A DNA stretch of 64,000 bases from Escarpia spicata (taxonomy: Eukaryota > Annelida > Polychaeta > Sabellida > Siboglinidae), in NCBI GenBank assembly GCA_963995525.1, contig OZ023211.1:57734420-57798419 (forward strand), in the 5' to 3' direction. Below are positions 11,193 to 22,731 of the stretch, one piece after another. The notes under the pieces are model-generated. The model was not told the DNA's origin, did no database searches, and saw only the letters and a list, made by a program, of their open reading frames with translations. Each line of letters begins with the position of its first letter. The stretch's first letter is position 1. The position numbers and the translations under genes are program-made.

Positions 11193-11910
11193 TCTCTAAT
11201 AAGAGGACCCGGGTATGGATTCTAAATATTGATGGCCAATTGGTTGAAGATAATTTGTTTCGAGTTTACCTTTCTTGTGTCCATCCATGAAAAGTAAATT
11301 AATTTGCAGTGGTATTTATGAATAATTAATCTACAACACCCATACTATGCAATACTAACAGTGAGCCAACTTATATTACATGCTATTGGATGTAGCAATG
11401 AATCAATTGTCTTCATCAAGTAATGCCTTTACTGACACATTATAAACAGTATTTCATCCACTGGGATTGTGACTGAACATGTGTCCACTCTCTTTAAAAG
11501 CATTACATCATCTTTTATGCAAGATACATATGCAAAAACCAGTCCACTTTTTATTTGCACCATACTTTCATCGATAGGAGAAATACTGAAAACATTTACT
11601 GTAACTATTATTTGTTATTGATGCACAGTAGAGAAACATATGCACAGGATAAACATATCAGAAGAAAGTTTGTAAGTTAATGTTTCATTGCAAATATAAT
11701 TGACAATCGTAAACAGACATACAGCCTATAATAAAAAATAATCTCTCTGGGAGGTTTTTGACCAACTTATTTTCTTATGTATCCGTGTTGGCTTCACAGC
11801 ATACCATTGTGAATCAACAGTTTACAGTCACGATATCTTGTGGAGGGTCAGTGAAATGATGAGGACAACAAACAATACCACGAGGTGACATGTGGTCAAA
11901 TCACTAAGTC
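11193..11910. other. no gene recognised
   Basis: AT-rich and stop-rich on all frames. The first 70 bp may be the decayed 5' flank of LINE A. Nothing else is seen. Confidence 0.4.
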
Positions 11911-12150
11911 CATTGTGTGAGCTCAGCAGCAGTGTTTAGAACGTCAGACTACAAGAGCACCAGGGTTAAAAATCTTCTTCCTGTCATCGGCCCCTACAGC
12001 TGCATATGTACCTGTCTCTAGACAGTGATGGCTATACGGTGTAAGCGAGTGAGTGGTTCCCAGAGAAATTGAGTTCTGTCTGAGAGTGAAGTGTAAAGCA
12101 GGTTGAACAAAGACTCGTACTGCACTATATATAAGTACTTTTTTCTTTGC
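11911..12150 (+). mobile_element. SINE copy (tRNA-headed family), diverged
   Basis: Begins with a tRNA-like head (GTGAGCTCAGCAGCAG as A box; AGGGTTAAAAATC as a weak B box). It then shares the body of the copies at 27.6 and 28.1 kb: CTAGACAGTGATGG, TTCCCAGAGAAATTGAG, AGTGTAAAGC, and the tail ATAAGTACTT. It is non-coding, and spread would depend on a partner LINE. Confidence 0.65.
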
Positions 12151-12159
12151 CACTTCGCT

Positions 12160-12332
12160 TCACCTCACTATTAAGGTCACCTTTGGGTCTGAGCAGAAAT
12201 GATCTAAATAGTGAGGTGACCCTATTAACAGGACTAATTTCCTATGCTTTACTGTTATAGAAATAATGTTAGACTGTCCTTAATTATGAGATGGCTGTAT
12301 TACAGAGGTGGACATAAGGTTCGACTGGAATA
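12160..12332. mobile_element. MITE family P, copy 1
   Basis: Shares CACTATTAAGGTCACC, the middle ACTAATTTCCTATGC and the far end (GGCTGTATTACAGAGGTGG) with the copies at 12.55, 17.5, 18.6, 22.5 and 56.2 kb. The element is an imperfect palindrome of about 190 bp whose ends resemble CAGTGGAACCTCGC. It is non-coding, and the ends suggest the Tc1/mariner-pogo group. Confidence 0.7.
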
Positions 12333-12549
12333 CATTGTGTAGTAAAACACGCTGCTGTGGTCTGCGATGTGGTTGGCTGTCACACTTCCAATGCAAATGC
12401 TGCTGGCCACGGCTGTATGTTGTGTCGGTCGATACGCAGAATGTATTTGGCAGACACGCTCACACTCACAGTGTCATTTGGTCTGACACGCACGATTTCA
12501 TTTGCTGTGGTCTTTTGAATTGATATTTGGTTGTTGATCTACGTCTGTT

Positions 12550-12650
12550 CAGTGGAACCTCCCTATTAAGGTCACCCTCGGGATAGGGCAAAAGTGACCT
12601 GAATAACGAGGTGACTGTATTATCAGGACTGATTTCCTATATTGCTCTTG
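12550..12650. mobile_element. MITE family P, copy 2 (half element)
   Basis: Starts with CAGTGGAACCTCCC and carries the left half of the family (ATTAAGGTCACCCTCGGG, AAAAGTGACCTGAATAACGA). It stops in the middle, where the 21-bp minisatellite begins. The right half is gone or was replaced by the array. Confidence 0.7.
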
Positions 12651-12657
12651 TACTTGA

Positions 12658-12877
12658 GTGTTGTGAGACCTGTTTGTAGTGTTGTGAGACCTGTTTGTAG
12701 TGTTGTGAGACCTGTTTGTAGTGTTGTGAGACCTGTTTGTAGTGTTGTGAGACCTGTTTGTAGTGTTGTGAGACCTGTTTGTAGTGTTGTGAGACCTGTT
12801 TGTAGTGTTGTGAGACCTGTTTGTAGTGTTGTGAGACCTGTTTGTAGTGTTGTGAGACCTGTTTGTAGTGTTGTGAC
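12658..12877. repeat. 21-bp minisatellite, 10 copies plus partial
   Basis: The unit GTGTTGTGAGACCTGTTTGT(A) is repeated with virtually no variation, implying recent expansion. The period of 21 leaves frames open on both strands (peptide VVRPVCS repeated), which I do not call a gene. It directly abuts the truncated MITE. Confidence 0.95.
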
Positions 12878-13096
12878 TTGTCAGTGAGTTTGATATTTTG
12901 TAGATCTTACAACATTTGTCATGCCAACCAATGTCACAACATATATATACGTGTGAACTTTCTAGAGGACTTGTTGAGTAACAGAACACGGTCCGTCAGT
13001 CCATAGAGTCAGGTGGTTGGTTTGCATCAAGGAAGCCACATGGACTGATATGTAAGGAGAAATGACTGTATGATAGATTTCTTTGTATAGGGTAAA

Positions 13097-13402
13097 TTGA
13101 TCAATGTTAACATGGGTTTCTAAAAGCTAGGTCATGTCTGACCAATCTCTTATGTTTTTTGGAAGAAACAACTAAATGTATAGATGGTCGGTCACCAGTG
13201 TACGTCAACTGCTTAGATTTTCAGAATTCTTTTGATAAAGTGCCACTTCAAATACTTACTTACCTTAAAAGGTAGCCCAGTGAATAGATGTATTCAACTG
13301 TATACAAAAAAGCAGACAGTCGGAAGACACAGCGTAATAGTAGAAGGGGAAATTTAAAACTGAAAATCAGTTCTGAATGGGTTACCACAGGGATCAGTAT
13401 TA
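13097..13402 (+). mobile_element. CR1-like LINE copy 4, heavily decayed RT fragment
   Basis: Bases align with 52497-52810 of the 51-kb LINE: GCTAGGTCATGTCTGACCAA, TTAGATTTTCAGAATTCTTT, AAAGTGCC, and finally GGTTACCACAGGGATCAGTA. These encode remnants of the KARSCLTN, LDFQ-FDKV and GVPQGS blocks. Stops and small deletions are scattered throughout. It has the same orientation as the other three copies. Confidence 0.8.
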
Positions 13403-13863
13403 TAATTTATTATAGGTCTTGTCGCTGATCGTGTCAATAATATAAACATGCCATTTTCATAACAATCTGAAGAACCTTTTGTAAAAGATGTCCACCTTGT
13501 AAATCCTTATCACTTATTTGTCTAAAGTTTTGCAAATAAATTGTCAGAAAAGTTGGTTTTAATGAAATATTTACAGTTTCCATACGAAAACACAGCGTTG
13601 CACAAAAAGTTTGGTAACAGCATTTATCGTGCTAGTAGTTATAACAAATGAAAAACAATGTTGACGCACGTGACGTAATTGCCTAGGGAAGTCATGCTCA
13701 ATTTTCGTTAGTCGTACACAGAGATCAGTGGCTAGATCTCGCAAGATTTGATAACACGCTTTATGAAGTGGGTCAAATGGTGACCCGGTAACTATAGGTT
13801 CTGTGTTCATCTCCCTTTTTTCTCTGAAGCTCTGTCAATCTCCTCTATCCTATCTCTCACCCG

Positions 13864-13897
<34 letters not shown>

Positions 13898-13924
13898 CGC
13901 CCCTGACACATACATCCTCCTGTG
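13403..13924. other. no gene; short (AT)n run at 13864-13892
   Basis: A 79-codon minus frame at 13571-13810 has no recognisable motif. A perfect AT dinucleotide run of about 28 bp lies at 13864-13892. Confidence 0.45.
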
Positions 13925-14135
13925 CAAAGCAACAATGCAAGACAAGTGTAGATTGAAATAGGCCAACTTAATGACATTTAGCTTTATTCGTTTACATACC
14001 TCATAAACTACAACATAAATACATCAAAACATGTTCCCAGCAAGCATGCCGGCCCCAATGGTATTGCTAACCACTACCTACAAGTCGTAGACGTATCACC
14101 AACCACCAGTGCTAACTATCTCATGACACGATATT
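13925..14135. repeat. dispersed repeat family R1, copy 1
   Basis: Similar to 36889-37090: shared AGATTGAAA(T/C)AGGCCAA, TTAATGACATTTA, AGCA(A/-)(G/A)CATGCCGGCCC. It is non-coding and the class is unknown. The pair is evidence that it is an interspersed repeat. Confidence 0.6.
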
Positions 14136-15609
14136 TACCATTGACACCGTATCAGTCGGGGTCACTCTCGCATATATATTACTGGGTATATACATATTAA
14201 TATTATCCTTCTCTCCCTTCATCCCTCCCTGTCTACTTCTTCTCTCTCCTTCCAAATGGCGTACTGTCTTGAGTTTAGTGCTTTTGATAGCAATCTTTGT
14301 ATTTTTCGTTAATCAATGAGACATCTAAACTATTTACATTGCAGCCAGTTAATAATATATATTTAAAAATTAATATAACTTATTTGCAATCACTGGTAGA
14401 TAAAGTGAGAAGTAGAAGAAAGACTATAACATCTGAATTATGTGTTCAATAATTGTATAGGCGACAGTTGGTAATACAGCTATTATTGTGACTATTTCTA
14501 AGGATTCAGTCCTATTCCATGTAGCATTAGTATGGTAAAAAGGTTGCACTTGTATGATGTATGGTTGTTGTAACTGTTAGTTGATAATGGGTGGATTTAT
14601 GCAGATGGGCAAAGAATGTGAAACCTGAATCATTGCACTGACAGTGACAGAAATGCAGTTTTCCATTTCCACATTTTATTTGTGCAAAACAGTGACATAT
14701 ATACCCGGTGTATATTGTCTGTGCAAAATTCTGAAAAACCAAATCCCGTCTCCGTCTGCATGTTAGCATTCTGCATTAGCTCACATTGCTACGACATCCA
14801 CCGAGGGTATGCCATTAAGAAATAAGAAATTAGCCAAGCAGCTGGGTGATATTTTATTAAACAGCACTGTAATGGAATTCCAACATGCATGGAAACATGC
14901 TGCATGTTGGCACGGCACGGCACGGCACATAGACAGCTGGCATTTTTTTTAAAAAGTCGCTGAAACAGAGTGGTGGGCCAGTCCATGCCGATCAATACAG
15001 GTTTGTATTGTACAGCCGAGACATATGGATGCAGTCGGCACATACGTCTACGTGCAACATCGTTATCTTGATCAGTGGCTTCACATTGCCAGCAGATTGG
15101 TGATGCTTTATATCTGCATGGAAGTAAAGAGGACTGGACCGTGAGGGGGCTCGCTAATCTCTGCAGGGAGGCCACTCGTGGTCTCCTTACGTGCAGGGAT
15201 TAACGAAGTGTGTCCAACCTGTTGCATGCTGCAAAATGCTGTATGGGTATGCATGTGTGCATGAGGAAAATTAACTGATTACAAGGGATTGTAGTTAGGG
15301 TTATATGATGTGTAGCTCTTCAATCTGAATTCATAACTACTGGTATATGCACAGTAACGACAAAATGTGATCAATGTAAAATATACTACGTTATCTATAC
15401 TTTCCAAGTTGGGAGTACGTGTCCATAGAATGTACATCGGCATAAATATAAGCGGTGGCATATATAGGCTATGTACAACAAGTATCTCATAACTTGTTAG
15501 ATTGATTACTGCATTTCCAATCAATCGGTCAGTGACATATGATAGATAAATTAATGATGTTTTCTTTTGAATTATTTAACTACAAAAATGTTCACCTCTT
15601 GGCAATGTT
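14136..15609. other. no gene recognised
   Basis: Frames at 14527-14769, 14789-15175 and 15279-15524 (minus) lack recognised motifs. A small CACGG repeat (four copies) sits near 14920-14938. Nothing else is seen. Confidence 0.4.
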
Positions 15610-16257
15610 AAAATGTCCATGGCATCTCATGGCTACCCTCAAAATGTCCAAGTCACTTCTTGGCTATCCCCAAGATGTCCATGTCACCTCTCGGCTATCA
15701 CCAAAATGTCCATATCACATCTCAGCTATCCCTAAAATGTCCTTGTCACCTCTCGGCTACCACAAAAATGTCCATGTCACATCTCAGCGATCTCTAAAAT
15801 GTCCATGTCACTTCTCGGCTATTGCCAAAATGTCCATGTCACTTCTTGGCTGTCTCCAAGATGTCCATGTCTCCTCTTGGCTGTCCCCAAAATGTCCATG
15901 TCACTTCTCGGCTATTGCCAAAATGTCCAAGTCACTTCTTGGCTGTCCCCAAGATGTCCATGTCTCCTCTTGGCTGTCCCTAAAATGTCCTTGTCACCTC
16001 TCGGCTACCACAAAAATGTCCATGTCACATCTCAGTGATCCCTAAAATGTCCATGTCACCTCTCGGCTATTGCCAAAATGTCTATGTCTCCTCTTGGCTG
16101 TCCCCAAAATGTCCATGTCACCTCTCGGCTGTCCCAAAAATTTCCATGTCACTTCTCGGCTATTGCCAAAATGTCCAAGTCACTTCTTGGCTGTCCCCAA
16201 GATGTCCATGTCTCCTCTTGGCTGTCCCCAAAATGTCCATGTCACCTCTCAGCTATG
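15610..16257. repeat. 31-bp minisatellite, about 21 copies
   Basis: The unit is AAAATGTCCATGTCACCTCT + CGGCTGTCCCC with substitutions that recur in blocks (CTATTGCC, CTACCACA, CTGTCCCC ends), so larger multi-unit repeats are present. The plus-strand frames of 75-168 codons over it are repeat artefacts. Confidence 0.95.
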
Positions 16258-16391
16258 TGTGAAATGTGCGTTGAATGCGAGCAGATGTGGTTTGTATGAG
16301 CGGATCAATGACAGAATGGCTTCATTCTATATGCGGTGTGAGAACAGAGTTGACAAGCTAACACAATTACCACCACTGTGGTGTCGAAGGA

Positions 16392-16433
16392 ATTGAAACA
16401 CTGCCGGCCGCTGGCCGCCGGCCACCGGCCGAG
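16392..16433. repeat. GC-rich CCGGCC/GGCCGCTGG cluster
   Basis: About 40 bp of overlapping GCCGGCC and GGCCG steps with inverted symmetry (CCGGCCGCTGGCCGCCGGCC), standing out from AT-rich surroundings. It could form a hairpin. It lies just before a GC-richer patch with open frames. Confidence 0.6.
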
Positions 16434-16456
16434 CCCTCCATGGTCTTGCGTCCTCT

Positions 16457-16777
16457 TCAGAATTGCCTTCGGCACATAATTTCAGCGCGTATATGTTCTT
16501 CCTGTGGAGCATCCAAATCTGGCATCACAACACAAACGTTCCATGGAGGATCAGGTGGCATTTTGGAATTGCCCAAGACGAGACAGTGGCCCGGACACGA
16601 TTGGAGTCTGCGGTGACAGAATCGGCATTTTCTCGGCTCAGTGAGAATCCCAACTGGGTGATTTCCGACTGTCCACAGCACATGCGGATGATTGAAGACG
16701 TTCGAGCGACGGTCCCGCCAGTTGAACGTAAGCAGATGTGAATCTGAGGTTTGCATGCAAAAAAATATATACCACAA
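16457..16777 (-). CDS. unassigned open frame in a GC-richer patch
   Basis: A 106-codon minus frame with a Cys/His cluster (CRFCHRRLQSCPGHC). The opposite strand is also open over 16463-16741 and ends beside a donor-like AAC|GTAAGC. The Cys/His spacing hints at a zinc-binding loop but matches no family I can name. Coding on either strand, or none, is possible. Confidence 0.2.
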   Translation of the reverse strand: MWYIFFCMQTSDSHLLTFNWRDRRSNVFNHPHVLWTVGNHPVGILTEPRKCRFCHRRLQSCPGHCLVLGNSKMPPDPPWNVCVVMPDLDAPQEEHIRAEIMCRRQF

Positions 16778-17530
16778 AACAGTTCATCAGTGCTTACAAA
16801 TCCCCCCCACCCACAAGATTCTTCTGTGTAAGTGTGTCGTTTGGTTGGACATGCAAGAGTTTGATGACTTAATGCTCTACTTGGTGCATATAAAGCTAAA
16901 GATTTTTCAGTTTTACTTATGCATGGTATAACTGCTTTGCGAGTGACGTCATTTGATTCCATTCTAACATTTATTGACATTTGGGCCACCCTCCCCTACA
17001 GTCAGGAGGCTTAAGGCTGTGGAAATATTTATGGCATTCTTATATATGTAAAACCAAACTGTCAAAGTATTAATAAGAAATGTCTATTGCATGTCATAAT
17101 GAAAGGAATAGGCAATTTCTAAATCTGTATGCCATAGTAAAGTTGTCAAAGGAGGATGAATATGTTGGAGAGCCAAGAGTGGAAAGACTGGCTAAAGAAT
17201 AAGTCTTCAGATGAAGACAAGATTGTACTATGTTACAGTACAAATATAATGTATTTAGTTGCAAACGCAGATGTACATATAAAGTTCAACTCGTCATATG
17301 TAGTTAGTGCAACGGGGAGATTCTCTAGATAACTCTGAATGTTTAATGCGAGAACCACTGTGTAATGAATTTGAATTGTAAATTATAAAATAATGTCAGA
17401 AAAAGAGGAAAAAACAGAAAAACGTAATCACAATCATTGTGACTGAATAGTGTTGCAAGGGGGTGCAGTTCATTTTTTTGGTGAGCCTACAGTTGGGAGT
17501 TTTGGTGACATGTACTAGTCAGTTTTTAAT
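16778..17530. other. no gene recognised
   Basis: AT-rich with short frames only. No repeat relative was found inside the window. Confidence 0.4.
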
Positions 17531-17690
17531 CAGAACCACGCTTTATGGTCACCTTGGTAATGCAGCCACCTCGCAATTACGGACACCCTGGGACAGTCCA
17601 AAATTATCTTTGTAACAGGAAAATATAGGAAATCGCTCCTGCTAATAAGGTCACCTCGTTATTCAGGTCACTTTTGCCCAGTCCACTACA
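17531..17690. mobile_element. MITE family P, copy 3 (reverse orientation, truncated)
   Basis: Contains GCAGCCACCTCGCAATTACG, the middle GGAAAATATAGGAAAT, and GGTCACCTCGTTATTCAGG followed by CACTTTTGCCCAGTCC. The last 30 bp of the family consensus are missing. It runs opposite to copies 1, 2 and 5. Confidence 0.75.
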
Positions 17691-18132
17691 TTTTGGTATA
17701 TCCAACAGTAATTCAAGTGATACAAAACTAAAAAAGTTCATACATTAAGAGCGAGTGAATGCCCACGACTGGTGAGCACTATTGCACTAGGTTGAAATTC
17801 CCATCATACATGTGCTTTATACTCCCACGCCAAAGATCTATCTTAGTCGCACCAACATTCTTTCATCCATCTGTGATTATGCCATCTGCCACAACAACAT
17901 CTTCCGCGTAGCTATGCTCAAAGAATGTTCACCGTTTGTGACGTGTAAAATGATTCGATCTTACCGTCTTACGTAGTTAAGGCAATGTTGACGTCATAGT
18001 CATCGCTAGTTTGTCTGGCTACATAAACCTGCCGCTAATCAGCCATGCCCACATGCTATTAGCAGACCCATCTTGGAGACACAACCCCCGATATTACGTA
18101 GCTCATCACTGCACAGACACGTCTGTTTTTCT
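17691..18132. other. no gene recognised
   Basis: A GC-moderate stretch without long frames. Confidence 0.4.
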
Positions 18133-18228
18133 ATGATGTCGACACTAATCCATTCTGATCCATCGCTTGACATGCTCCTGTGGCTCGGGGCCATTCTCGT
18201 TTTCCTGATTAGATTATCTGTGTTCTAG
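18133..18228 (+). CDS. candidate small membrane-peptide ORF (31 codons)
   Basis: ATGATG start, TAG at 18226-18228. The N-terminal 14 residues are polar (MMSTLIHSDPSLD) and the rest is one hydrophobic stretch, MLLWLGAILVFLIRLSVF, long enough to cross a membrane once. That layout, polar head plus one helix to the C-terminus, is shared by known animal micropeptides of the phospholamban/sarcolamban type, but no sequence match to them is claimed. In 64 kb, ORFs of this size are common by chance. Confidence 0.15.
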   Translation: MMSTLIHSDPSLDMLLWLGAILVFLIRLSVF

Positions 18229-18646
18229 GACTATGGATAGGCAATTACGGATCAGTGGCACGTTTCTGTGACCCTCAAACGATCCGGGGCTATTTCCTTG
18301 ACACTACTTGTTGTAGTGGTTTTCATTCAGTGCGTGGATGCCGGTGTGAAGTTTATAGGTGATTGCAAGTCATAAGGAGGTTTCTGCCTCATTTACGTTG
18401 TTGAATAATTGGCGGTATTCTTGGCAAGCTTGGGAAATAAAGAAATCGGTATTTAGTATCGATCCGTGTGAGGGTATGATGCTATAAGAGGATGGATGAC
18501 ATGGAGGTACAGAAATATCTTTCTGGAAATTTATTATCATTTTCTATCTTTGGGTGGGTGCATATGCAGGTTGCAAAGTGGCAGGCACCAGTCATACCGG
18601 ATGACAAGTTTAACATCATAGGAATCATGTTTGCAAATTTTTTTGT

Positions 18647-18838
18647 ACAACTGAGCCTAACTTTACTATCACCTCAGTAATACAGCCATCTCACAATTAA
18701 GGTCACCCATGACATATCCAGATTATTTCTGCAACAGTAAAGCATAACAAATTAGTCCGTGTAATTAAGGTCACCTGGCTATTCAGGCCGTTTTAGCCCA
18801 GTCCCAAGGGTGATTTTACTATTGAGTTTCTACTGCAA
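18647..18838. mobile_element. MITE family P, copy 4 (near full length)
   Basis: About 192 bp. CACCTCAGTAATACAGCCAT and CACAATTAAGGTCACCC on the left, AGCATAACAAATTAGTCC in the middle, AAGGTCACCTGGCTATTCAG and GTTTCTACTG on the right. Same orientation as the 17.5- and 56.2-kb copies. Confidence 0.75.
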
Positions 18839-19092
18839 TTAAATTTGTAATCCAGTGATGCCAGTGACCTGTTTACATAATCATTGCCCGCAGGTAAACC
18901 CAAATCTTGAGGGTTTGCTTCTGTAGATAATTGTGGTGTGCACTTTTTGTGAATGAACATAATCCAATTAATTAAAAGCAGCTCGGTCGTCTTTTGATGT
19001 CAGTGAACCAGCCATGAGCAGTGCATATGCTTTGAATACACTCATTGCATGATTAACCATTACCATAGAACAAGGATAAAACAGATACATGG

Positions 19093-20649
19093 CAGTGTTT
19101 CCCCTGGTATATAACAAGCGAGGCAGGCCGCCTCATCGTTTTTCTATGCCGCCTCGTCCATAATATGCCGAAATTTCCGCCTCGTTGCTATTTCATACGC
19201 CCATTTTTTTTCGTTCTTTCACGGTATATTCAGCGTCAGCGAGCGGCGCATAATGACACCACAAAGTCACTTATATTCCTGCAAAATCGCAGATTTGTAG
19301 CAACATCATTTAGCCGTCATTGCCATTGGACAACGTGAAAGATATCACTTGTCAGTTGTCCAATCACTGAATGTTCCTGTGGGATCCCTGGTGTCTCCAA
19401 TGGTGACACCCTGCGGAGTTTCGACGTACTAGAAATCTAGACATTCATGTAAAATGGCGCCCAAACGGTAACTTGCGTTTTGGTTTATGCCGGTGGTGGG
19501 AGTGAAAACCTTGCAGGCAGATGGCACTACGTCACTTGTCGACACTTGTATCGAATCAGGACTCTTCTGAAGCCCAAATAAAAACCGTGCATCCTAATCC
19601 TATTCACTAGTCGGCATTTGTATCGAATCCGGATTGTGTTGAAGCTCAAATAGCGATCCGGTTTGCGCTAGTCTATGCCTCTGAGACTGCGGCCATGCGC
19701 TACCGCAAAGCGCGCGTAAAAAGATATATATATATAGCAGCGTATGTTGATACAAACAGGGGCACTATTTATGCCAAAGTTATGCAAACAAACTTTTGGG
19801 AAAGTTGATTTGAGTGAAATACTTACGAATATAGACCACAGAAGTTCACACAAAATGCCTACTACTCAAAACCGTGTATACTAATGGGTTATCAATAACT
19901 TGGGTTAGTCAATGATATGTTTGCACAACAATTGGATGTACTAAACAACTTATACTGTTTTATAAAAAGGCCACAATTTGAGAAACATTCTTGCGATTAA
20001 TAGAAACACTTGTGGCATTCCAGAAATACTGTTTAATTAATTGTATAGCATTCTAGCAAACAAATAAAATATAATCTTTTGAACGTAAACCACCAATTTA
20101 CCATAATATTATGATATTAAAATAATTTAAAGGTGATAATGAAAGAGTCTTCAGATGATACCACTGGATGCTTCCCAGAGAAGTCGAGATGATGTTTGAC
20201 TGAACAGGTCTGCCAGGGAGTAAAGTGTAAAGCTATATAAGAACTTACCGTTTACTTTTTTATTGACTCTGTCAGCAAGGTAACAAGGCCTAGGGTTAGT
20301 GAAGAAAACATAACCATAACCAAGTACCAGTGGTCAAGTGGAAACCACACCTCTACTGAGTAGCAGTGGTAAAATGGAAACCACACCTCAACATGATGAA
20401 ACAATCATGATTACTGGCTTTTATCAATCATGATTACTACATTTACAAGTAGTGTCTTGTTTTATATCTTCCCCTCTTTATTCAAGAGTAAAGTTTAAAA
20501 CATACCTCAGAATGCACCATTTTAAAACTAGTTTTTAAAAAATCTATGGGGGAGCATGCCCCCGGACCCCCCTAGCAAGCTTCGCACCTGTGGAGCTTGC
20601 GTACCCCTCCATACCACCTCGCCCATCATTTCACCCAGGGGAAACACTG
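19093..20649. mobile_element. hAT-ended DNA transposon, non-autonomous, 1557 bp
   Basis: The ends are perfect 15-bp inverted repeats CAGTGTTTCCCCTGG, typical of hAT elements, with further matching text inside (GCGAGG at similar offsets). Both ends are flanked by CATGG. An 8-bp duplication would be usual for hAT, so only five bases are demonstrable. No transposase motif is visible. A SINE fragment lies inside at about 20150-20275. The 5' part includes a GC-moderate segment (19570-19720) that has a relative at about 42030-42105. Confidence 0.75.
20150..20275 (+). mobile_element. SINE 3' fragment nested in the hAT element
   Basis: Shares GATGCTTCCCAGAGAAGTCG, TGAACAGGTCTGCCAGG, GTAAAGTGTAAAGC and the tail ATAAGAACTTACCGTTTAC with the SINEs at 27.6 and 28.1 kb. 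The tRNA head is absent. Confidence 0.75.
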
Positions 20650-21354
20650 CATGGTATAATGAATATTATTTTACACAACGGATGTACGAACAGTTAAACA
20701 TGCTATTTTCACAACATTTAAATGACCAGTTGTATGCTTTTATACATATATATGTTTTAATAAACTACTTGTGTGTAAAGAAATAGTTCAATAAAAGAAA
20801 TTTGGACAGTCATTATGTTATAATAGATATAGACCCTATAGTTGAAATACTGCATAAACTGATTTTGTGACAAAAACAATCGGTTTGCCTCTTTAACAAT
20901 TAATGCTGTGTCCAATATTGATATCTCAATGAACCAACATTTAGGAGATCATTATGTAACACTTACCCAGACTACCATGTAATGCATCATCATGCTTGCC
21001 AATATACCCCCACCACCCCCCAAAGCACGACACACTTTATAGATGACTCCTTATGTGTGCTTTATGACTGAGTAGGAAATCCATCACACGGTGCCCTGCA
21101 TTCATTATTAATTAATACTCTTATTGTTATTCTACAACGGGGCAGACAAAACCATTATTGTTTTTGTAGCCGCAGATAAAATGGCCATTTTATTGTTACA
21201 ACAACTACTGCGAGGGAACTTATGGACATTTGCTGGCAACGAGGACATTAATTTTGTTCACTATGCTTACAGTGTCTGGCAGCAAATAAAACTATGGATC
21301 ACCACAAACAGTAAAATAATTCTGGTAACCCTTTCTCACCATATATCTGAGGAA
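20650..21354. other. no gene recognised
   Basis: AT-rich. The frame at 21124-21417 runs into a dispersed repeat and has no motif. Confidence 0.4.
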
Positions 21355-21605
21355 AGAGGGTTCTCAGTCGAAAACCCTGGACTGTATTTTCCCAGGAGCA
21401 GTTATATTACGCACTGAACACAAGTTGTTTTCATCTTCGGGTAACCCCCAAGGCATCGGTCTACTAAAATATTTATAACATGCAATGAAAACAAATGTTC
21501 ATTTGATATCCAGAAACACTCTGGATGTAAAACAGACTTGTGGAAAAACATTCTCTATATAGCTGGAGATAATGCAGAAATGTTACGTTGGCGTTTGTCA
21601 TAAAA
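21355..21605. repeat. dispersed repeat family R2, copy 1
   Basis: Similar to 26598-26845: AAACACTCTGGA or AAACACCCTGGG, AATGAAAACAAATGTTCATT, and CCCTGGA(C/T)TGTATTTTCCCA are shared in the same order. Non-coding, class unknown. Confidence 0.7.
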
Positions 21606-22002
21606 ACATTATTTGTTTATCAGAATAACTCAATTGCACAATGGATCAACTGCAGAAAAGAGAGGTTGGCGATCTTTGTGTTCTTGTAGCATGTTGATGC
21701 TGTGAATTAGGTAAGGGAATTATTTATCCATAATGCCACAGTACGGTGCCCGGAAGGAGGAATGGGACTCCTAAGGCAAGAATTCACTCTGATGTATTTT
21801 GTGTCAAACTGTTCCATGTATCTGATGTTCCTCAAATGTTCATGGCCATATCAAACGGTACAGCCAGAATGGGGATTTTATATTTTTATTATAAGCGGAT
21901 TTTCCTAATGTCAGGTACCCTTCCAGCAAGGTCCAAGCTGTGTGTTCTTTTCCAAGAATCAGTTCTTGTGTAAATGTCAATTACTTGACAAGACTATCAT
22001 GG
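21606..22002. other. no gene recognised
   Basis: A short 75-codon frame only. Confidence 0.4.
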
Positions 22003-22407
22003 CCTTGATGATACCACATGCACCACTGGCCTTGATGATACCACATGCACCACTGGCCTTGATGATACCACATGCACCACTGGCCTTGATGATACCACAT
22101 GCACCACTGGCCTTGATGATACCACATGCACCACTGGCCTTGATGATACCACATGCACCACTGGCCTTGATGATACCACATGCACCACTGGCCTTGATGA
22201 TACCACATGCACCACTGGCCTTGATGATACCACATGCACCACTGGCCTTGATGATACCACATGCACCACTGGCCGTGATGATACCACATGCACCACTGGC
22301 CGTGATGATACCACATGCACCACTGGCCTTGATGATACCACATGCACCACTGGCCTTGATGATACCACATGCACCACTGGCCGTGATGATACCACATGCA
22401 CCACTGA
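22003..22407. repeat. 27-bp minisatellite, 15 copies
   Basis: The unit is CCTTGATGATACCACATGCA + CCACTGG. Copies differ only by T/G at the fourth base (CCTTG or CCGTG). The period of 27 keeps four frames open (nine-residue peptide LMIPHAPLA and others). Near identity implies recent expansion. Confidence 0.95.
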
Positions 22408-22541
22408 CAGGTTTGTGGGATAGACAAGGGTCGGGGTAAAGTATGTACATGACAGAGAAGCAATTATTCTCAAGGTCATGAAAAGGATATACTTACATAA
22501 TTGTATGCGAAGGGTTGAGAAGCTTTTAATCTATCGATGGT

Positions 22542-22731
22542 GCGGTGGAACCGCACTAATAAGGTCACCCTCGGGACTGGACAAAAGTGACCTAAATGGC
22601 CAGTTACCTTATTTGCGAGGTTATTTTTCCTGTTCTTTGGTGTTACAGAAATAATTTGGGTTTATCCCAGGGTGACCTTAATTGCGAGGTGGCTGCATTA
22701 CTGAGGTGACTGTAAAGCGAGATTCCACTAT
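22542..22731. mobile_element. MITE family P, copy 5 (near full length)
   Basis: About 190 bp from GCGGTGGAACCGC to GCGAGATTCCACTA, with TAATAAGGTCACCCTCGGGA on the left and its near-complement CCCAGGGTGACCTTAATTGC on the right. The best copy for seeing the imperfect palindrome. Confidence 0.8.

Noticed and set aside
12549..12989. 146-codon minus frame with a seven-residue repeat
   Set aside because: By-product of the 21-bp minisatellite.
15610..16257. CRISPR-like array
   Set aside because: Units are contiguous with no unique spacers, and the setting is an animal genome.
15539..16396. Met/Ser/Cys/Leu-rich frames of 75-168 codons
   Set aside because: They read through the 31-bp minisatellite in successive frames.
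21942..22479. Four overlapping 157-165-codon frames
   Set aside because: By-products of the 27-bp minisatellite, open on both strands.
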